A DNA stretch of 64,000 nt from positions 186,001-250,000 of the forward strand of contig NZ_STFZ01000018.1 in the NCBI RefSeq assembly GCF_005222845.1, read 5' to 3'. Each line of letters begins with the position of its first letter. Positions within the stretch are counted from its first letter, which is position 1. Positions 17,236 through 26,019 of this stretch are shown here, piece by piece. Under the pieces are notes generated by a model. The model was not told the DNA's origin. It saw only the letters and a list, made by a program, of their open reading frames with translations, and searched no databases. A program made the translations under genes and the position numbers. The DNA is from Rhizobium sp. FY34 (GTDB lineage Bacteria > Pseudomonadota > Alphaproteobacteria > Rhizobiales > Rhizobiaceae).

Positions 17236-18975
17236 TCAGGCGGCGCGGGAATAGCGGCTGCGCTCGGCTTGCAGATCAAGGGTGAACTTCACCATCAGTT
17301 CGCTGAGGCGTGTCGCTTCTGCCGCAAGTGATGCGGAAGCTGCGCTGGTTTCCTCCACCATGGCGGCGTTCTGCTGCGTGCTCTGGTCCATGTGGTTGAC
17401 GGCCGTGTTGATCTCGGCGAGCCCTGTCGACTGTTCACGCGCCGAGGTGGCGATGGCGCTCACATGCTCGTTGATGGTGATGATGAGTTGGCCAATGCCC
17501 GTTAGCGCCGAACCGGTATTGGACACATGCTTGACGCCGGCTTCCACCTCGTTGGTGGAATTCTGGATCAGCGTCTTGATCTCGCGTGCTGCATTGGCAG
17601 AGCGCTGCGCCAGTTCGCGCACTTCCTGGGCAACAACGGCAAAGCCCTTGCCGGCCTCACCAGCGCGGGCGGCTTCCACGCCGGCATTCAGCGCCAGGAG
17701 GTTGGTCTGGAAGGCGATCTCGTCGATGACGCTGATGATCGAGGAAATCTGCGAGGCGCTCGCTTCGATGCGGCTCATGGCTTCGACGGCCTTGGCAACC
17801 ACTTCGCCCGATTTGACCGCGCTGTCATTGGCTTGGGTCGCCACGCGGCGGGCCTCTTCCGTCAGATGCAGCGAGGAGGATACATTGCTGGTGATTTCTT
17901 CCAGAGCTGCTGCTGTTTGCTCAAGCGAGACGGCCTGCTGTTCCGTGCGGCGCGACAGGTCATTGGTGTTGCTGGCAATGTCCTTGGTGCCGGCATCGAT
18001 GTTCAGGGCAGCGGTGACGACGACGGACATGGTCTGGCGCAGCTGGCGAACGGCGGCGTTGAAATTGGAGCGCAGCTCTTCATATTCTGGCGCAAAGCGG
18101 TCTTCGATCTGCACCGTCAGGTCACCATTGGAGAGCGCGCGCAGGCCGGCGGCAAGACCGCCATTGGCGCGGGTCATCGCTTCCAGCCGCGCATGATCGG
18201 TCTCTTCCTGGGCGCGGTGCTTCTGTTCCATCAGTTCGCGGTTGCTATCGGCATCCTGGCGCAGCTTGACGGACTGATGCACGCTTTCCTTGAAATACTG
18301 GACGGCGCGCGACATGTCGCCAATTTCGTCGCTGCGATTCTGATTGGGCACCAGTGTTTCCAGCGCGCCGCTGGACAAACGGTTCATCACGCCCGAAAGC
18401 GAGACGAGGGGCTGGGTGATGGAGCGCAGAAGGACGGCGAGCGCCAGTGCCGAGACGATCAGCGTCAGGGCTGCAATTGCGGCAAGGCCGGTCAGTGAGG
18501 CCCAGGTATTTTCCATGATCGAGGCGCTGTCGAAGGCCAGCACCATGGTGCCGATGGTCATTTCCTTGCCTTCTTCCACATGCTTCAGTGGCACGATCGA
18601 GAAGCGCAGCGCGCCGCTGTCATCGGCGGCAGTCGTTGCGGCAAGCGCTGTAATGCTTGCGGAAACAGCGCTGGCCTCACCGGAGGAGAAGAAGGTCTTG
18701 CCGGTCGGATCGACCACCACGGCGGCACGGAAATCGCTATCGGTCGTGGCCGGCTGGAAGGTCGCGTCCGCAAGTCCCTTGTCGAACTGCCAAAGCGCTG
18801 TCGAGGCGCCGGCTGTCGTCATCGAGCTGGTCAATTTCACCTTGTTGTCGAACATTTCGCGGGCGCCTTCGGCCTGCGACCAGCCCGAATAGAGGCTGAG
18901 CGCTGTCGAGCCGATAAGAATGAGCGCGAGCGACGGCAACATCACCTGCATGCGAATGGATTTGCTCTTGAACAT
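17236..18975 (-). CDS. Methyl-accepting chemotaxis protein
   Basis: A 579-residue transmembrane chemoreceptor. An N-terminal helix ([21 protein letters not shown]) and a second around residues 165-190 ([23 protein letters not shown]) enclose a periplasmic sensor domain. HAMP segments follow ([19 protein letters not shown]...[16 protein letters not shown], with a second HAMP-like unit further on). The signalling tip [42 protein letters not shown] couples to CheA/CheW. There is no C-terminal CheR-binding pentapeptide. The ATG at 18975 is preferred to a start 30 codons upstream. It follows a periplasmic binding-protein gene by 58 bp, so the pair may sense a ligand together. Confidence 0.92.
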   Translation of the reverse strand: MFKSKSIRMQVMLPSLALILIGSTALSLYSGWSQAEGAREMFDNKVKLTSSMTTAGASTALWQFDKGLADATFQPATTDSDFRAAVVVDPTGKTFFSSGEASAVSASITALAATTAADDSGALRFSIVPLKHVEEGKEMTIGTMVLAFDSASIMENTWASLTGLAAIAALTLIVSALALAVLLRSITQPLVSLSGVMNRLSSGALETLVPNQNRSDEIGDMSRAVQYFKESVHQSVKLRQDADSNRELMEQKHRAQEETDHARLEAMTRANGGLAAGLRALSNGDLTVQIEDRFAPEYEELRSNFNAAVRQLRQTMSVVVTAALNIDAGTKDIASNTNDLSRRTEQQAVSLEQTAAALEEITSNVSSSLHLTEEARRVATQANDSAVKSGEVVAKAVEAMSRIEASASQISSIISVIDEIAFQTNLLALNAGVEAARAGEAGKGFAVVAQEVRELAQRSANAAREIKTLIQNSTNEVEAGVKHVSNTGSALTGIGQLIITINEHVSAIATSAREQSTGLAEINTAVNHMDQSTQQNAAMVEETSAASASLAAEATRLSELMVKFTLDLQAERSRYSRAA

Positions 18976-19033
18976 GGTCAAAGTCCTGAAAATTGCGAAA
19001 TGGTGATGGCGGAATGAAAGGCGGCTTGCAGCG

Positions 19034-19879
19034 TCATTTCTTCGGGTCGAACCAGTATTTCGCATCCATCGACAGGATGTCGTCCGGCAGGTTCGGGTTT
19101 GGGATCTTGATCAAGGTGCGGCTCTTGAGATTGCCCTTGTCGAGCGCCAGCTTGATATCCGGATAGGACAGGAAGGTTTCCTCGAACGAGCCATCCTTCC
19201 AGGCGGTTTCCAGCCCGCGCATCAGGTCGTCGCGCAGTTGCGGCCGGGATTTCGACACATAGAAGATCGAGGCGGAGGGATATTGCAGAACCAGCGAGGT
19301 CTCGACCGCAAGGTTCGGCAGTTCGGCAACCTGCTTGGCCTGCTCGTTCAGCGCCTCGTTGACGCCGCGGGCGAAGTAATCGCCGCGCCTGCCGATCGTC
19401 ATGCGGTAGAGGTTCTTCTGCGGGCCGGTGCGCACCGTGAGTGATGATGCACGCAGCACATCCACATCGGCCCAGCCGGTTCCCTGCAGCGCTATGAAAT
19501 TCTTCAGGCCGGCGAGGTCCTTGACCTTGCTGAATTCGCTCTGGCGCGCCCCGTCGATCAGAAACAGACGGTGGCCGCCGAGACCCATGTCTATGGGGAA
19601 GGGCACGGAGAGCAGCTTGGCCGAAACCGATTTTGCGGCATTGACCCAGGCAATGTCGATCTTGCCACCATTGGCGATGGCATCGACCATGCCGGCATTC
19701 GAGCTGTAGCCGGTGGGTGAGGGTTTCAGGACATAGGGCGTGCCGGACTTTTCGATCGCAAGCTTGAGAACCTCAAAGCCGAGGGTCTTCTCCCTATTAC
19801 CTGTAGAATTATAGTAGATGTCCAGGTTTTCCTGCGCCTGAGCGGGGCTGGAAAGGCACCAGGCAGCCATGACCATCAT
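19034..19879 (-). CDS. Periplasmic solute-binding protein (start uncertain)
   Basis: From the ATG at 19879 the product has 281 residues and begins with a short hydrophobic signal-like segment ending SSPAQAQ. The mature part looks like a type-2 periplasmic binding protein: [30 protein letters not shown], a [17 protein letters not shown] segment, and [18 protein letters not shown]. The frame stays open to 20146, with other ATGs at 20056 and 20119. In that part the charged residues SRK precede the hydrophobic stretch, as a signal peptide would need, so the true start may be further up. No transporter genes adjoin it. The next gene is a chemoreceptor, so a sensing partnership is plausible but unproved. 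Confidence 0.65.
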   Translation of the reverse strand: MMVMAAWCLSSPAQAQENLDIYYNSTGNREKTLGFEVLKLAIEKSGTPYVLKPSPTGYSSNAGMVDAIANGGKIDIAWVNAAKSVSAKLLSVPFPIDMGLGGHRLFLIDGARQSEFSKVKDLAGLKNFIALQGTGWADVDVLRASSLTVRTGPQKNLYRMTIGRRGDYFARGVNEALNEQAKQVAELPNLAVETSLVLQYPSASIFYVSKSRPQLRDDLMRGLETAWKDGSFEETFLSYPDIKLALDKGNLKSRTLIKIPNPNLPDDILSMDAKYWFDPKK

Positions 19880-20292
19880 GCAGATTTTGCGACTTGCGAT
19901 ACCAAATGTCGATGATAGGAAGCCATTGCGCCGGAGCGATCCTGGTTTTCGACAACGCCCGGAGAGCAAAGGCGCCCGGTGCTTCGCATGGGCGGCATTT
20001 CGTTCACCGACCTGGTCGCAATCCTCGACCGATACCAGAGCATCGCTCTCCGGCATGCTTCTTGCCGGATGAACGTCTCCGGTCCCACGCAATAGATTCC
20101 TATCGTCGATACTTAGCATTAGCACCACTTTTCCCCCGTAGAGCACAGTGGAGCTTGTGAGTGGCGGATTAAGGATGGATAAACGCCGGATGCAAGATCC
20201 TGCATCACAGCGCTATGATTTCGCCAAATTCCTGACTTTAGGTCACGATAAACGCCATCCTGCTGCGCGGTCCCGATCAAGGGCAAGCTTTC

Positions 20293-21204
20293 TCACGCCG
20301 TCGCTGCCTTGCTCCACAGCACGCTGATGATGACGGCTTCGCGTTCCGGGTCATCGGCAAACACCTGGGCGGCGAGCGCCAACGCCTGTTCGCGCACCGT
20401 CTGCTGACGGTTGATGATTGCCCCGAGCAGCAGTGCCAGCGTATCGCTGTCGCCGAACATGTCCGGGCTTTCATTCACGGTTTGCGTCAGCACGGTCAGA
20501 TCGTGCTCGTGTCCCAGCAGATCGACAAGCTGTTTTGCTTCCTCCTGCCGTGCTCGCATGGCGGCAGGCCAGATCTCGCGCAGCAGTGTCAGGTGCATCC
20601 AGGAGGTCTGGCCGCATTTGCGCAGATCGTGGAAGGCCTCCGCCGTATGCGTTTCCAGGCAGTGCGCCAGCGCTAGCCGCGCCTTGTGGGATTGCTTTTT
20701 CCACACTTTGGCGAGCCGTCTTGCCGTGCGACCGCGTCCATCGGCAAGATCCAGTCCATCGAGCGCCTCCATCGCCGCCCGGCAGGTTTCGACGGCATGA
20801 TCGATTTTCTGCGGCAGGTCGCTCTCTTCACTCGAAATGCGATCGCGTCGCGCCACCAGCGTGCGGGAGGCAAAGGTGAGGGCGGCAAATTCTTCCGCCG
20901 ATACGGCCACCTGCGCCAGATAATCCATGGTCTCCACGAGCGCCGTTGCATCACGCACGGCAGAGAGCGTGTGGGCCATGTCGCGGATGCGGGCGTTTTC
21001 AGCGCGCCGGAAGGCCTTCGCATCCGGCTCCACCAGCCGATAGAGAGCCCGCAGGCGCTTGAACCGCTTGCGCGCCGCATGGATGGCCGCATGCGGGCCG
21101 TCCGGCTGTTGCGTCAGTGTGGTGATAGCAGCCGAAAGCTGGTCTTTCGCCACCGCCAGAAACTCTGCGCGAAACGGTTTAGCGGGTCTGATGCGAAAGG
21201 CCAT
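20293..21204 (-). CDS. CHAD-domain protein
   Basis: A 303-residue alpha-helical protein of the CHAD family, whose conserved His and basic residues bind inorganic polyphosphate. Repeated motifs are visible: HAARKRFKRLRALYRL, RIRDMAHTLSAVRDATALV, HDLRKCGQTSWMHLTLL and LLGHEHDLTVL. It overlaps the upstream CYTH gene by 26 bases, so the two are translated together. CYTH and CHAD are often fused into one protein in other bacteria; here they are separate genes. A role in polyphosphate metabolism or granules is inferred from the family. Confidence 0.88.
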   Translation of the reverse strand: MAFRIRPAKPFRAEFLAVAKDQLSAAITTLTQQPDGPHAAIHAARKRFKRLRALYRLVEPDAKAFRRAENARIRDMAHTLSAVRDATALVETMDYLAQVAVSAEEFAALTFASRTLVARRDRISSEESDLPQKIDHAVETCRAAMEALDGLDLADGRGRTARRLAKVWKKQSHKARLALAHCLETHTAEAFHDLRKCGQTSWMHLTLLREIWPAAMRARQEEAKQLVDLLGHEHDLTVLTQTVNESPDMFGDSDTLALLLGAIINRQQTVREQALALAAQVFADDPEREAVIISVLWSKAATA

Positions 21205-21670
21205 TGCCGTGCTCCGGATGCTCGGTTGCCATGACCATATTGGAATAGCGCCGGTCGCCGGTCACCTCACGGCCAATCCAGTCGGGAAGGTGCGGCGTGT
21301 CGCTCTCGCTTTTCATCTCCACTTCCGCAACGACGAGCCCGCGATAGACGCCGTTGAACGCATCGACCTCCCAGGTAAAACCTTCATGCGGAACGATATA
21401 GCGGGTCTTTTCGATGACATTGCCGACTGATCCCCCGATCATTTCCTCGGCGTCGCGGATCGGGATCTCATATTCGTATTCGTCGCGGGTCACCAGATGG
21501 CGGCCAAGCTTGACGGTCAATTGCGCACGCGTGCCGTCAATGATGCGCACCCGCACATTGCGGTCCTCCCCGATCGCCACATAGGCCTGCACGATCCGCA
21601 GGCTCGCAGTGGCCTGTGCCCGCCAGCTGTCCGACAAGACAAGGAATTTGCGTTCAATTTCTTTCGCCAT
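21179..21670 (-). CDS. CYTH-domain protein (triphosphate tunnel metalloenzyme)
   Basis: A 163-residue CYTH protein. The N-terminal signature EIERKFLV (ExExK) and alternating charged strands (RVRIIDGTRAQLTVK, EYEYEIPI, WEVDAFNG, VVAEVEM) build the eight-stranded tunnel that holds triphosphate and metal ions. Members hydrolyse inorganic triphosphate, thiamine triphosphate or similar. Its C-terminal 26 bases overlap the CHAD gene, which favours a tri- or polyphosphate substrate. Length fits a stand-alone CYTH domain. Confidence 0.9.
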   Translation of the reverse strand: MAKEIERKFLVLSDSWRAQATASLRIVQAYVAIGEDRNVRVRIIDGTRAQLTVKLGRHLVTRDEYEYEIPIRDAEEMIGGSVGNVIEKTRYIVPHEGFTWEVDAFNGVYRGLVVAEVEMKSESDTPHLPDWIGREVTGDRRYSNMVMATEHPEHGNGLSHQTR

Positions 21671-21834
21671 GCCGCTTGCCTCAATGTGACAGCGCTAACC
21701 TATTGCAAAGGCTCAAGTCGTGCCAGAGCGGATTCCGTAGCGGCAGAACGTTTTTTCTCGACAGTCCAATCGCCTCGCGGTATTCCAGCCAAGGTTTTCA
21801 ATCGTTTCAATCCGTGAAAAGCGGGAGGTAGTTC

Positions 21835-22485
21835 ATGAGCGCCCAGACCGGTAACAAGACCGATAATTTGCTTGCCATCCTGAAGCTGCAGCCGGTCGTG
21901 CCGGTTCTGATTGTCGATGATGCGGCCTCGGCCGTGCTGCTTGCCCGCGCGCTGGTTGCCGGCGGGCTGAAGGCAATCGAGATCACCATGCGCACGCCGG
22001 CAGCGCTCGATGCGGTCAAGGCCGTGGCAGCGGAAGTGGAAGGCGCGCATGTCGGCGCCGGCACCATTCTCAACGCGCGTGATTTCGATGCCGCCGTCAA
22101 GGCCGGTTCCACCTTCATCGTCAGCCCCGGCGTTTCGCCGGGCGTCTTGTCGGCTGCCAAGGGCTCGCCCGTGCCGCTTCTGCCGGGTGCCGCCACCGCC
22201 AGCGAAGTGATGACGTTGCGCGAGGCAGGCTTTGGCGTGCTGAAGTTCTTCCCCGCTGAACAGGCCGGCGGTGCCGCCTATCTCAAGGCTCTGTCGTCTC
22301 CGCTTGCCGGCACGCTGTTTTGCCCGACCGGCGGAATTTCGCTGAAGAACGCCCGCGATTACCTCTCGCTTCCCAATGTCGTCTGCGTTGGTGGTTCCTG
22401 GGTGGCGCCGAAGGAACTGGTGGCCGCCGGGGATTGGGCTGGCATCACGAAACTGGCATCGGAAGCAGCGGCGCTTAAGGGCTGA
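21835..22485 (+). CDS. eda: 2-keto-3-deoxy-6-phosphogluconate aldolase
   Basis: A 216-residue class I aldolase that splits KDPG to pyruvate and glyceraldehyde 3-phosphate in the Entner-Doudoroff pathway, the main glucose route in rhizobia. The Schiff-base lysine is K137 in GFGVLKFFPAE and the catalytic Glu is E49 in IEITMRT. PTGGIS near the C-terminus binds phosphate. It is not next to edd or zwf in this window. A KDPGal-type or hydroxyglutarate aldolase of the same fold is possible but less likely. Confidence 0.9.
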   Translation: MSAQTGNKTDNLLAILKLQPVVPVLIVDDAASAVLLARALVAGGLKAIEITMRTPAALDAVKAVAAEVEGAHVGAGTILNARDFDAAVKAGSTFIVSPGVSPGVLSAAKGSPVPLLPGAATASEVMTLREAGFGVLKFFPAEQAGGAAYLKALSSPLAGTLFCPTGGISLKNARDYLSLPNVVCVGGSWVAPKELVAAGDWAGITKLASEAAALKG

Positions 22486-22543
22486 TTGCCTTTGTAAAAC
22501 CGCCAAGGCTTCCTATCTCTCCCTGAGATTAACAGGGAGAGAT

Positions 22544-23245
22544 ATGATGTTCGACGCCAAGAAGCTTCTTGACCAGTTCCTCGGCTCGCAGATTCCGGGC
22601 CTTTCCGGAACGCTCAAGGGCCGGGCCGGACAGGCAGGTGATCTCGCACGCAACAATCCGATGAAGGCAGCCGGTCTGGCCGCAGCGCTTCTGGGCACCA
22701 AGACGGGCCGCAAGCTGGCCGGCAATGTCGCAACGCTTGGCGGCGTGGCCGCTGTCGCGGGTCTCGGTTATCTTGCCTACAGGAATTACCAGTCGGGCCA
22801 GGCGCCGCAGGGCGTGCCGCAGGATATCAAGGCGCTGGCACCACCGGTCGGGTCGCCCTTCAACCCGCAATCGTCCGAGCTGACCAATGATTTTGCCCTG
22901 ACCCTGCTGCGCGCCATGATTGCCGCGGCCAAGGCCGATGGCCATATCGATGCCTTCGAGCGCCAGTCGATCATGGAAAAGGTGCATGCGGTGGATCTGG
23001 GTGCGGAAGCCGAAGCCTTCCTGTCGCGCGAGCTTGCTGATCCGATCGATCTCGATGCGCTGGTGGCGGCAGGGCGCACGGAAGAGCAGCGGGTGGAGAT
23101 CTATACGGCCTCGCGGCTTGCCATCGATCCCGATACGCGCGCCGAGCGTGGCTATCTCGATCTTCTTGCCGGACGGCTGCGCCTGCCCGACGCGCTGATC
23201 GACCATATCGAGGCAGCTGTCTCCTCGGCCAAGGTCTCGCTCTGA
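22544..23245 (+). CDS. DUF533 / TerB-like protein
   Basis: A 233-residue protein. The N-terminal part is amphipathic with a glycine- and alanine-rich helix (about residues 58-85, VATLGGVAAVAGLGYLAYRNY) that may insert into a membrane. The C-terminal half resembles the helical TerB fold (RAMIAAAKADGHIDAFERQSIMEK...DLDALV). DUF533 proteins are common in proteobacteria but have no established role; the link to tellurite resistance is by fold only. The ATG at 22544 follows AGGGAGA. It lies 58 bp after eda and may be co-transcribed. Confidence 0.8.
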   Translation: MMFDAKKLLDQFLGSQIPGLSGTLKGRAGQAGDLARNNPMKAAGLAAALLGTKTGRKLAGNVATLGGVAAVAGLGYLAYRNYQSGQAPQGVPQDIKALAPPVGSPFNPQSSELTNDFALTLLRAMIAAAKADGHIDAFERQSIMEKVHAVDLGAEAEAFLSRELADPIDLDALVAAGRTEEQRVEIYTASRLAIDPDTRAERGYLDLLAGRLRLPDALIDHIEAAVSSAKVSL

Positions 23246-23341
23246 TTTCGCGCAGGCTTGCAAAGGCTTTGGGTGCGGCGTTCCGGCGATTGCCTTTGCC
23301 GCGCCCCTCGCTTAATCCTCTGTCAAAATGAGGGGGATGCG

Positions 23342-24034
23342 ATGCGTGATCTGACAGAATTCAAAGGGTGCCCGGCGCCTTCACCCGTGCGGCTCGAAGG
23401 CCGGTATGTGATTGCCGAGCCCTATGAGCGGGCAGTCCATCTCAACACGCTGTGGGATGCGCTGGGGGGCAACGAGGGACTGAATGACCTCATCCGCTTC
23501 TTTCCCAACCCTCTCTATCAGGCTCCGGAAGAATTCGCCGGCTGGCTGGACGGCATGAACCGCGATGGCCGGCTGATCACGCTCGTCTTTCGCGACAAAG
23601 AAGATGGCGAAGTGGTCGGCATGGCAAGCTATATGCGGGCTGATCCGGCCAATGGCGTCATCGAAGTAGGCTCGGTCGCCCATGGAGCGGGCATGAAACG
23701 CTCGCCGCTCTCGACCGAGGCGCATTACCTGATGGCCCGCCATGTGTTTGAGGATCTCGGCTATCGTCGCTATGAATGGAAGTGCCATAACGAGAACGAA
23801 CCGAGCAAGGCGACCGCGCTGCGCTACGGTTTCACCTTCGAGGGCGTTTTCCGCCAGCATATGGTATCCAAGGGTGCCAACCGCGATACGGCCTGGTTTT
23901 CGATGATCGATGGGGAATGGCCGATCCTGTCCAAGGCATTCGAGGCTTGGCTTTCGCCGGAGAATTTCGACGGTCACGGCCACCAGCAGCGGCGGCTGGA
24001 GGATATTCGTTCCGAACTGCAGGGTGAGGTGTGA
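23342..24034 (+). CDS. GNAT-family N-acetyltransferase (RimJ/RimL-like)
   Basis: A 230-residue GCN5-related acetyltransferase. The long N-terminus and the segments IEVGSVAHGAGMKRSPLSTEAHYLMARHVFEDLGYRRYEWKCHNENEPSKATALRYGFTFEGVFRQH match the RimJ/RimL-like group that acetylates protein N-termini or small amines. The ATG at 23342 follows GAGGGGG. Its stop codon overlaps the start of the next small membrane protein, so the two are likely co-translated. Substrate unknown. Confidence 0.85.
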   Translation: MRDLTEFKGCPAPSPVRLEGRYVIAEPYERAVHLNTLWDALGGNEGLNDLIRFFPNPLYQAPEEFAGWLDGMNRDGRLITLVFRDKEDGEVVGMASYMRADPANGVIEVGSVAHGAGMKRSPLSTEAHYLMARHVFEDLGYRRYEWKCHNENEPSKATALRYGFTFEGVFRQHMVSKGANRDTAWFSMIDGEWPILSKAFEAWLSPENFDGHGHQQRRLEDIRSELQGEV

Positions 24035-24270
24035 TGATGAACGACAATCAGAAGCCGGGTGGAACGAAGCCCGGTACGAGATCGCCGGCGATTGCCGCAG
24101 CCGTCATCTTTTTCGGCTTCCTGATGCTGTTTTTCGTCATGCCGTCGATCATGACATGGCTGGCTGTGTTTTCGCCCTGGCTTGCGGCAGGCTTCGGCGC
24201 TCTGGCCGTCCTGTCCTTTTTCCTGATCTTCTGGCTGCGCGCTCGTTACCAGCGACGCCACCAGCCGTGA
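24034..24270 (+). CDS. Small two-helix membrane protein, hypothetical
   Basis: A 78-residue protein with a short hydrophilic start and two strongly hydrophobic helices (AIAAAVIFFGFLMLFFVMPSIM and AVFSPWLAAGFGALAVLSFFLIFWL) ending in a basic tail (RARYQRRHQP). The ATG at 24034 overlaps the acetyltransferase stop; an in-frame GTG at 24031 is also possible. I do not recognise a family. Translational coupling suggests it is made with the acetyltransferase, but a shared role is not shown. Confidence 0.65.
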   Translation: MMNDNQKPGGTKPGTRSPAIAAAVIFFGFLMLFFVMPSIMTWLAVFSPWLAAGFGALAVLSFFLIFWLRARYQRRHQP

Positions 24271-24285
24271 CGTCGTCGGCCGCCT

Positions 24286-25320
24286 TCAGGCCTGAAGTGC
24301 GGCTCCAAGCAATGCCAGACCCATCAACAGGATGAACACGGCGCCGCCGATCTCGACGCCGATGGTGATGCGGCCGGCGGCGCGCGAACCCTTGCCGGCA
24401 TAACGCACCGCCAGATCCTTGGCCGATACGGCGACCATGGCGAGGATCGACACCGTGATGGCAGTGCCAAGCGACATGAACAGAACCGAGAGCGCGCCGC
24501 CCAGATAAAGCCCGTTTAGGATCGAGAAGCTCATCACCAGAATGGCGCCGGAGCAGGGACGAAGGCCGACCGCGATAATGGCCGACCAGGCCTCCTGCAG
24601 GCTGAAATCGCGCCCGCCCAAAGCCTGGGGATCAGGCATATGCATCTGGCCGCAATCCATGCAGTAGCTGCCGGCCGAGAGCGTGGAATGATCGTGTTCC
24701 TCATTCACCTCAATGGCGCGAAACTGTAGGCCTGTCGGACCGGCGCCCGGCGATGCATTGGCAAAGATTGGTAGCGAGGAGGATAATCCGCGCAGGGCAT
24801 AGAGCTTGCGGGCGAGAAGCCAGGCGCCGAACAAAGCGATCATGGCAAAGCTTGCTACTTCCATGGCCTGTGTGGCACGCGTCATGGTGATGCCGCTGCC
24901 GCGCAAGACCACATAGGCGGCGGCCACCAGCAGGATGGCAACGAGGCCCTGCAACAGGGCCGAGACGAGCGAAATGGCAATGCCCCGCTTCAGCGCCGTC
25001 TCATTGGCGATCATATAGGTGGAAATCACCGCCTTGCCGTGGCCGGGGCCGGCGGCATGGAAGACACCATAGGCGAAGGACAGGCCAAGCAGACCCTGCA
25101 GCGCCCAAGGGTCCTCGCGCATGGCCTTCAGCGAACCGGTCAGCGCCCGGTAAAAGGTCTGCTGGTGAGCATTGATCCAGGCGAAAAAGGGCCCGAGAAA
25201 TCCGCCGGTGTTGAAGGAGGGTTCCGCCGAGCCGACGCCGAGCGGCGACTGCGCATGGGCGGTGGCCATGAGACCCAGGCTGATCAACAGGGCCAGCGAA
25301 AGCATACGACGGTTCAGCAT
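24286..25320 (-). CDS. NicO-family nickel/cobalt transporter (RcnA-like)
   Basis: A 344-residue inner-membrane protein with a signal-like N-terminus and about six to seven helices. Family motifs are present: FAYGVFHAAGPGHGKAVISTYM in the first half and LRPCSGAILVMSF in the second. A central His-rich loop (NEEHDHSTLSAG...CMDCGQMHMPDP) could bind metal. NicO/RcnA proteins move Ni or Co ions, either outward for resistance or inward for enzymes. The upstream gene encodes a DUF1007 protein and overlaps it by seven bases, a pairing common in alphaproteobacteria. No RcnR-type regulator is adjacent; direction of transport is uncertain. Confidence 0.85.
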   Translation of the reverse strand: MLNRRMLSLALLISLGLMATAHAQSPLGVGSAEPSFNTGGFLGPFFAWINAHQQTFYRALTGSLKAMREDPWALQGLLGLSFAYGVFHAAGPGHGKAVISTYMIANETALKRGIAISLVSALLQGLVAILLVAAAYVVLRGSGITMTRATQAMEVASFAMIALFGAWLLARKLYALRGLSSSLPIFANASPGAGPTGLQFRAIEVNEEHDHSTLSAGSYCMDCGQMHMPDPQALGGRDFSLQEAWSAIIAVGLRPCSGAILVMSFSILNGLYLGGALSVLFMSLGTAITVSILAMVAVSAKDLAVRYAGKGSRAAGRITIGVEIGGAVFILLMGLALLGAALQA

Positions 25321-25955
25321 GTCACCTCCAGACGGGTGGCAAACAGCTTCGTCATGTCGGTTCCCGTCGGATCGTTGAAGAAGGCGTCGGTCAGGCTGTT
25401 CTTGTTCTGGGCGATCACCTCGTCGGGATCGGGCCGCACCACTTTGTGCTTGCAGGCGGCAAAGGCCTTGCCCTCGGGCACCAGGTCGCCATCGGAGGGG
25501 AAGTCCACGGCAGTGTAAAGCGAGGGATCGTAGATGCCGAATGTCATCGTGCCCTTCAGATGCACGGGCTGCGTCGGCTTGACCGCAAAGAACACCAGAA
25601 CCTGCTGGTCCTGATAGCTGACATGGATCACGTCCGGCTTGGCAATGGGGATGTTCTTGCCGTTCTGGGTGATTGTCGTGAAATAATGGAAATCCTCCAG
25701 CGAGGTTCGCATTACCTCGCCAAGCTCTGCCAGTTCCTTGTCGTCCAGTTTTAGATCGGTGTTCTTGTCGAAATCCAGAAGCACGCTGGAGGAAAACATT
25801 TCGTCGAAGCGCCAGACATTGCGCAGTTCGGAAATCGTTCCGTCATCGGCCGACAGGACTTCCATCCGCGCTTCCACGAAGATGTGCGGATGCGCAAGCG
25901 CCGGAAGCGGCGCCAGCAGGAATGCAGCGGCAAGAAGCCACTTCTGATAGGTCAT
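25314..25955 (-). CDS. DUF1007 family periplasmic protein
   Basis: A 213-residue exported protein with a Sec signal peptide (WLLAAAFLLAPLPALAHPHIFVEARM, cleavage near ALA-HPH). The mature start HPHIFVEA is characteristic of DUF1007. Conserved Asp/Glu and His residues early in the domain could bind metal. It overlaps the NicO transporter gene, so it is probably an accessory metal-binding partner in the periplasm. No enzymatic motif is visible. Two cysteines near the C-terminus (CKHKV and the final VTC) may form a disulphide. Confidence 0.82.
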   Translation of the reverse strand: MTYQKWLLAAAFLLAPLPALAHPHIFVEARMEVLSADDGTISELRNVWRFDEMFSSSVLLDFDKNTDLKLDDKELAELGEVMRTSLEDFHYFTTITQNGKNIPIAKPDVIHVSYQDQQVLVFFAVKPTQPVHLKGTMTFGIYDPSLYTAVDFPSDGDLVPEGKAFAACKHKVVRPDPDEVIAQNKNSLTDAFFNDPTGTDMTKLFATRLEVTC

Positions 25956-26019
25956 GAGCGTTTCCCGAACCGGTTCGCAAGCGGTGTGACTGGCAAATGG
26001 GACGGAATTTCGTCACACG

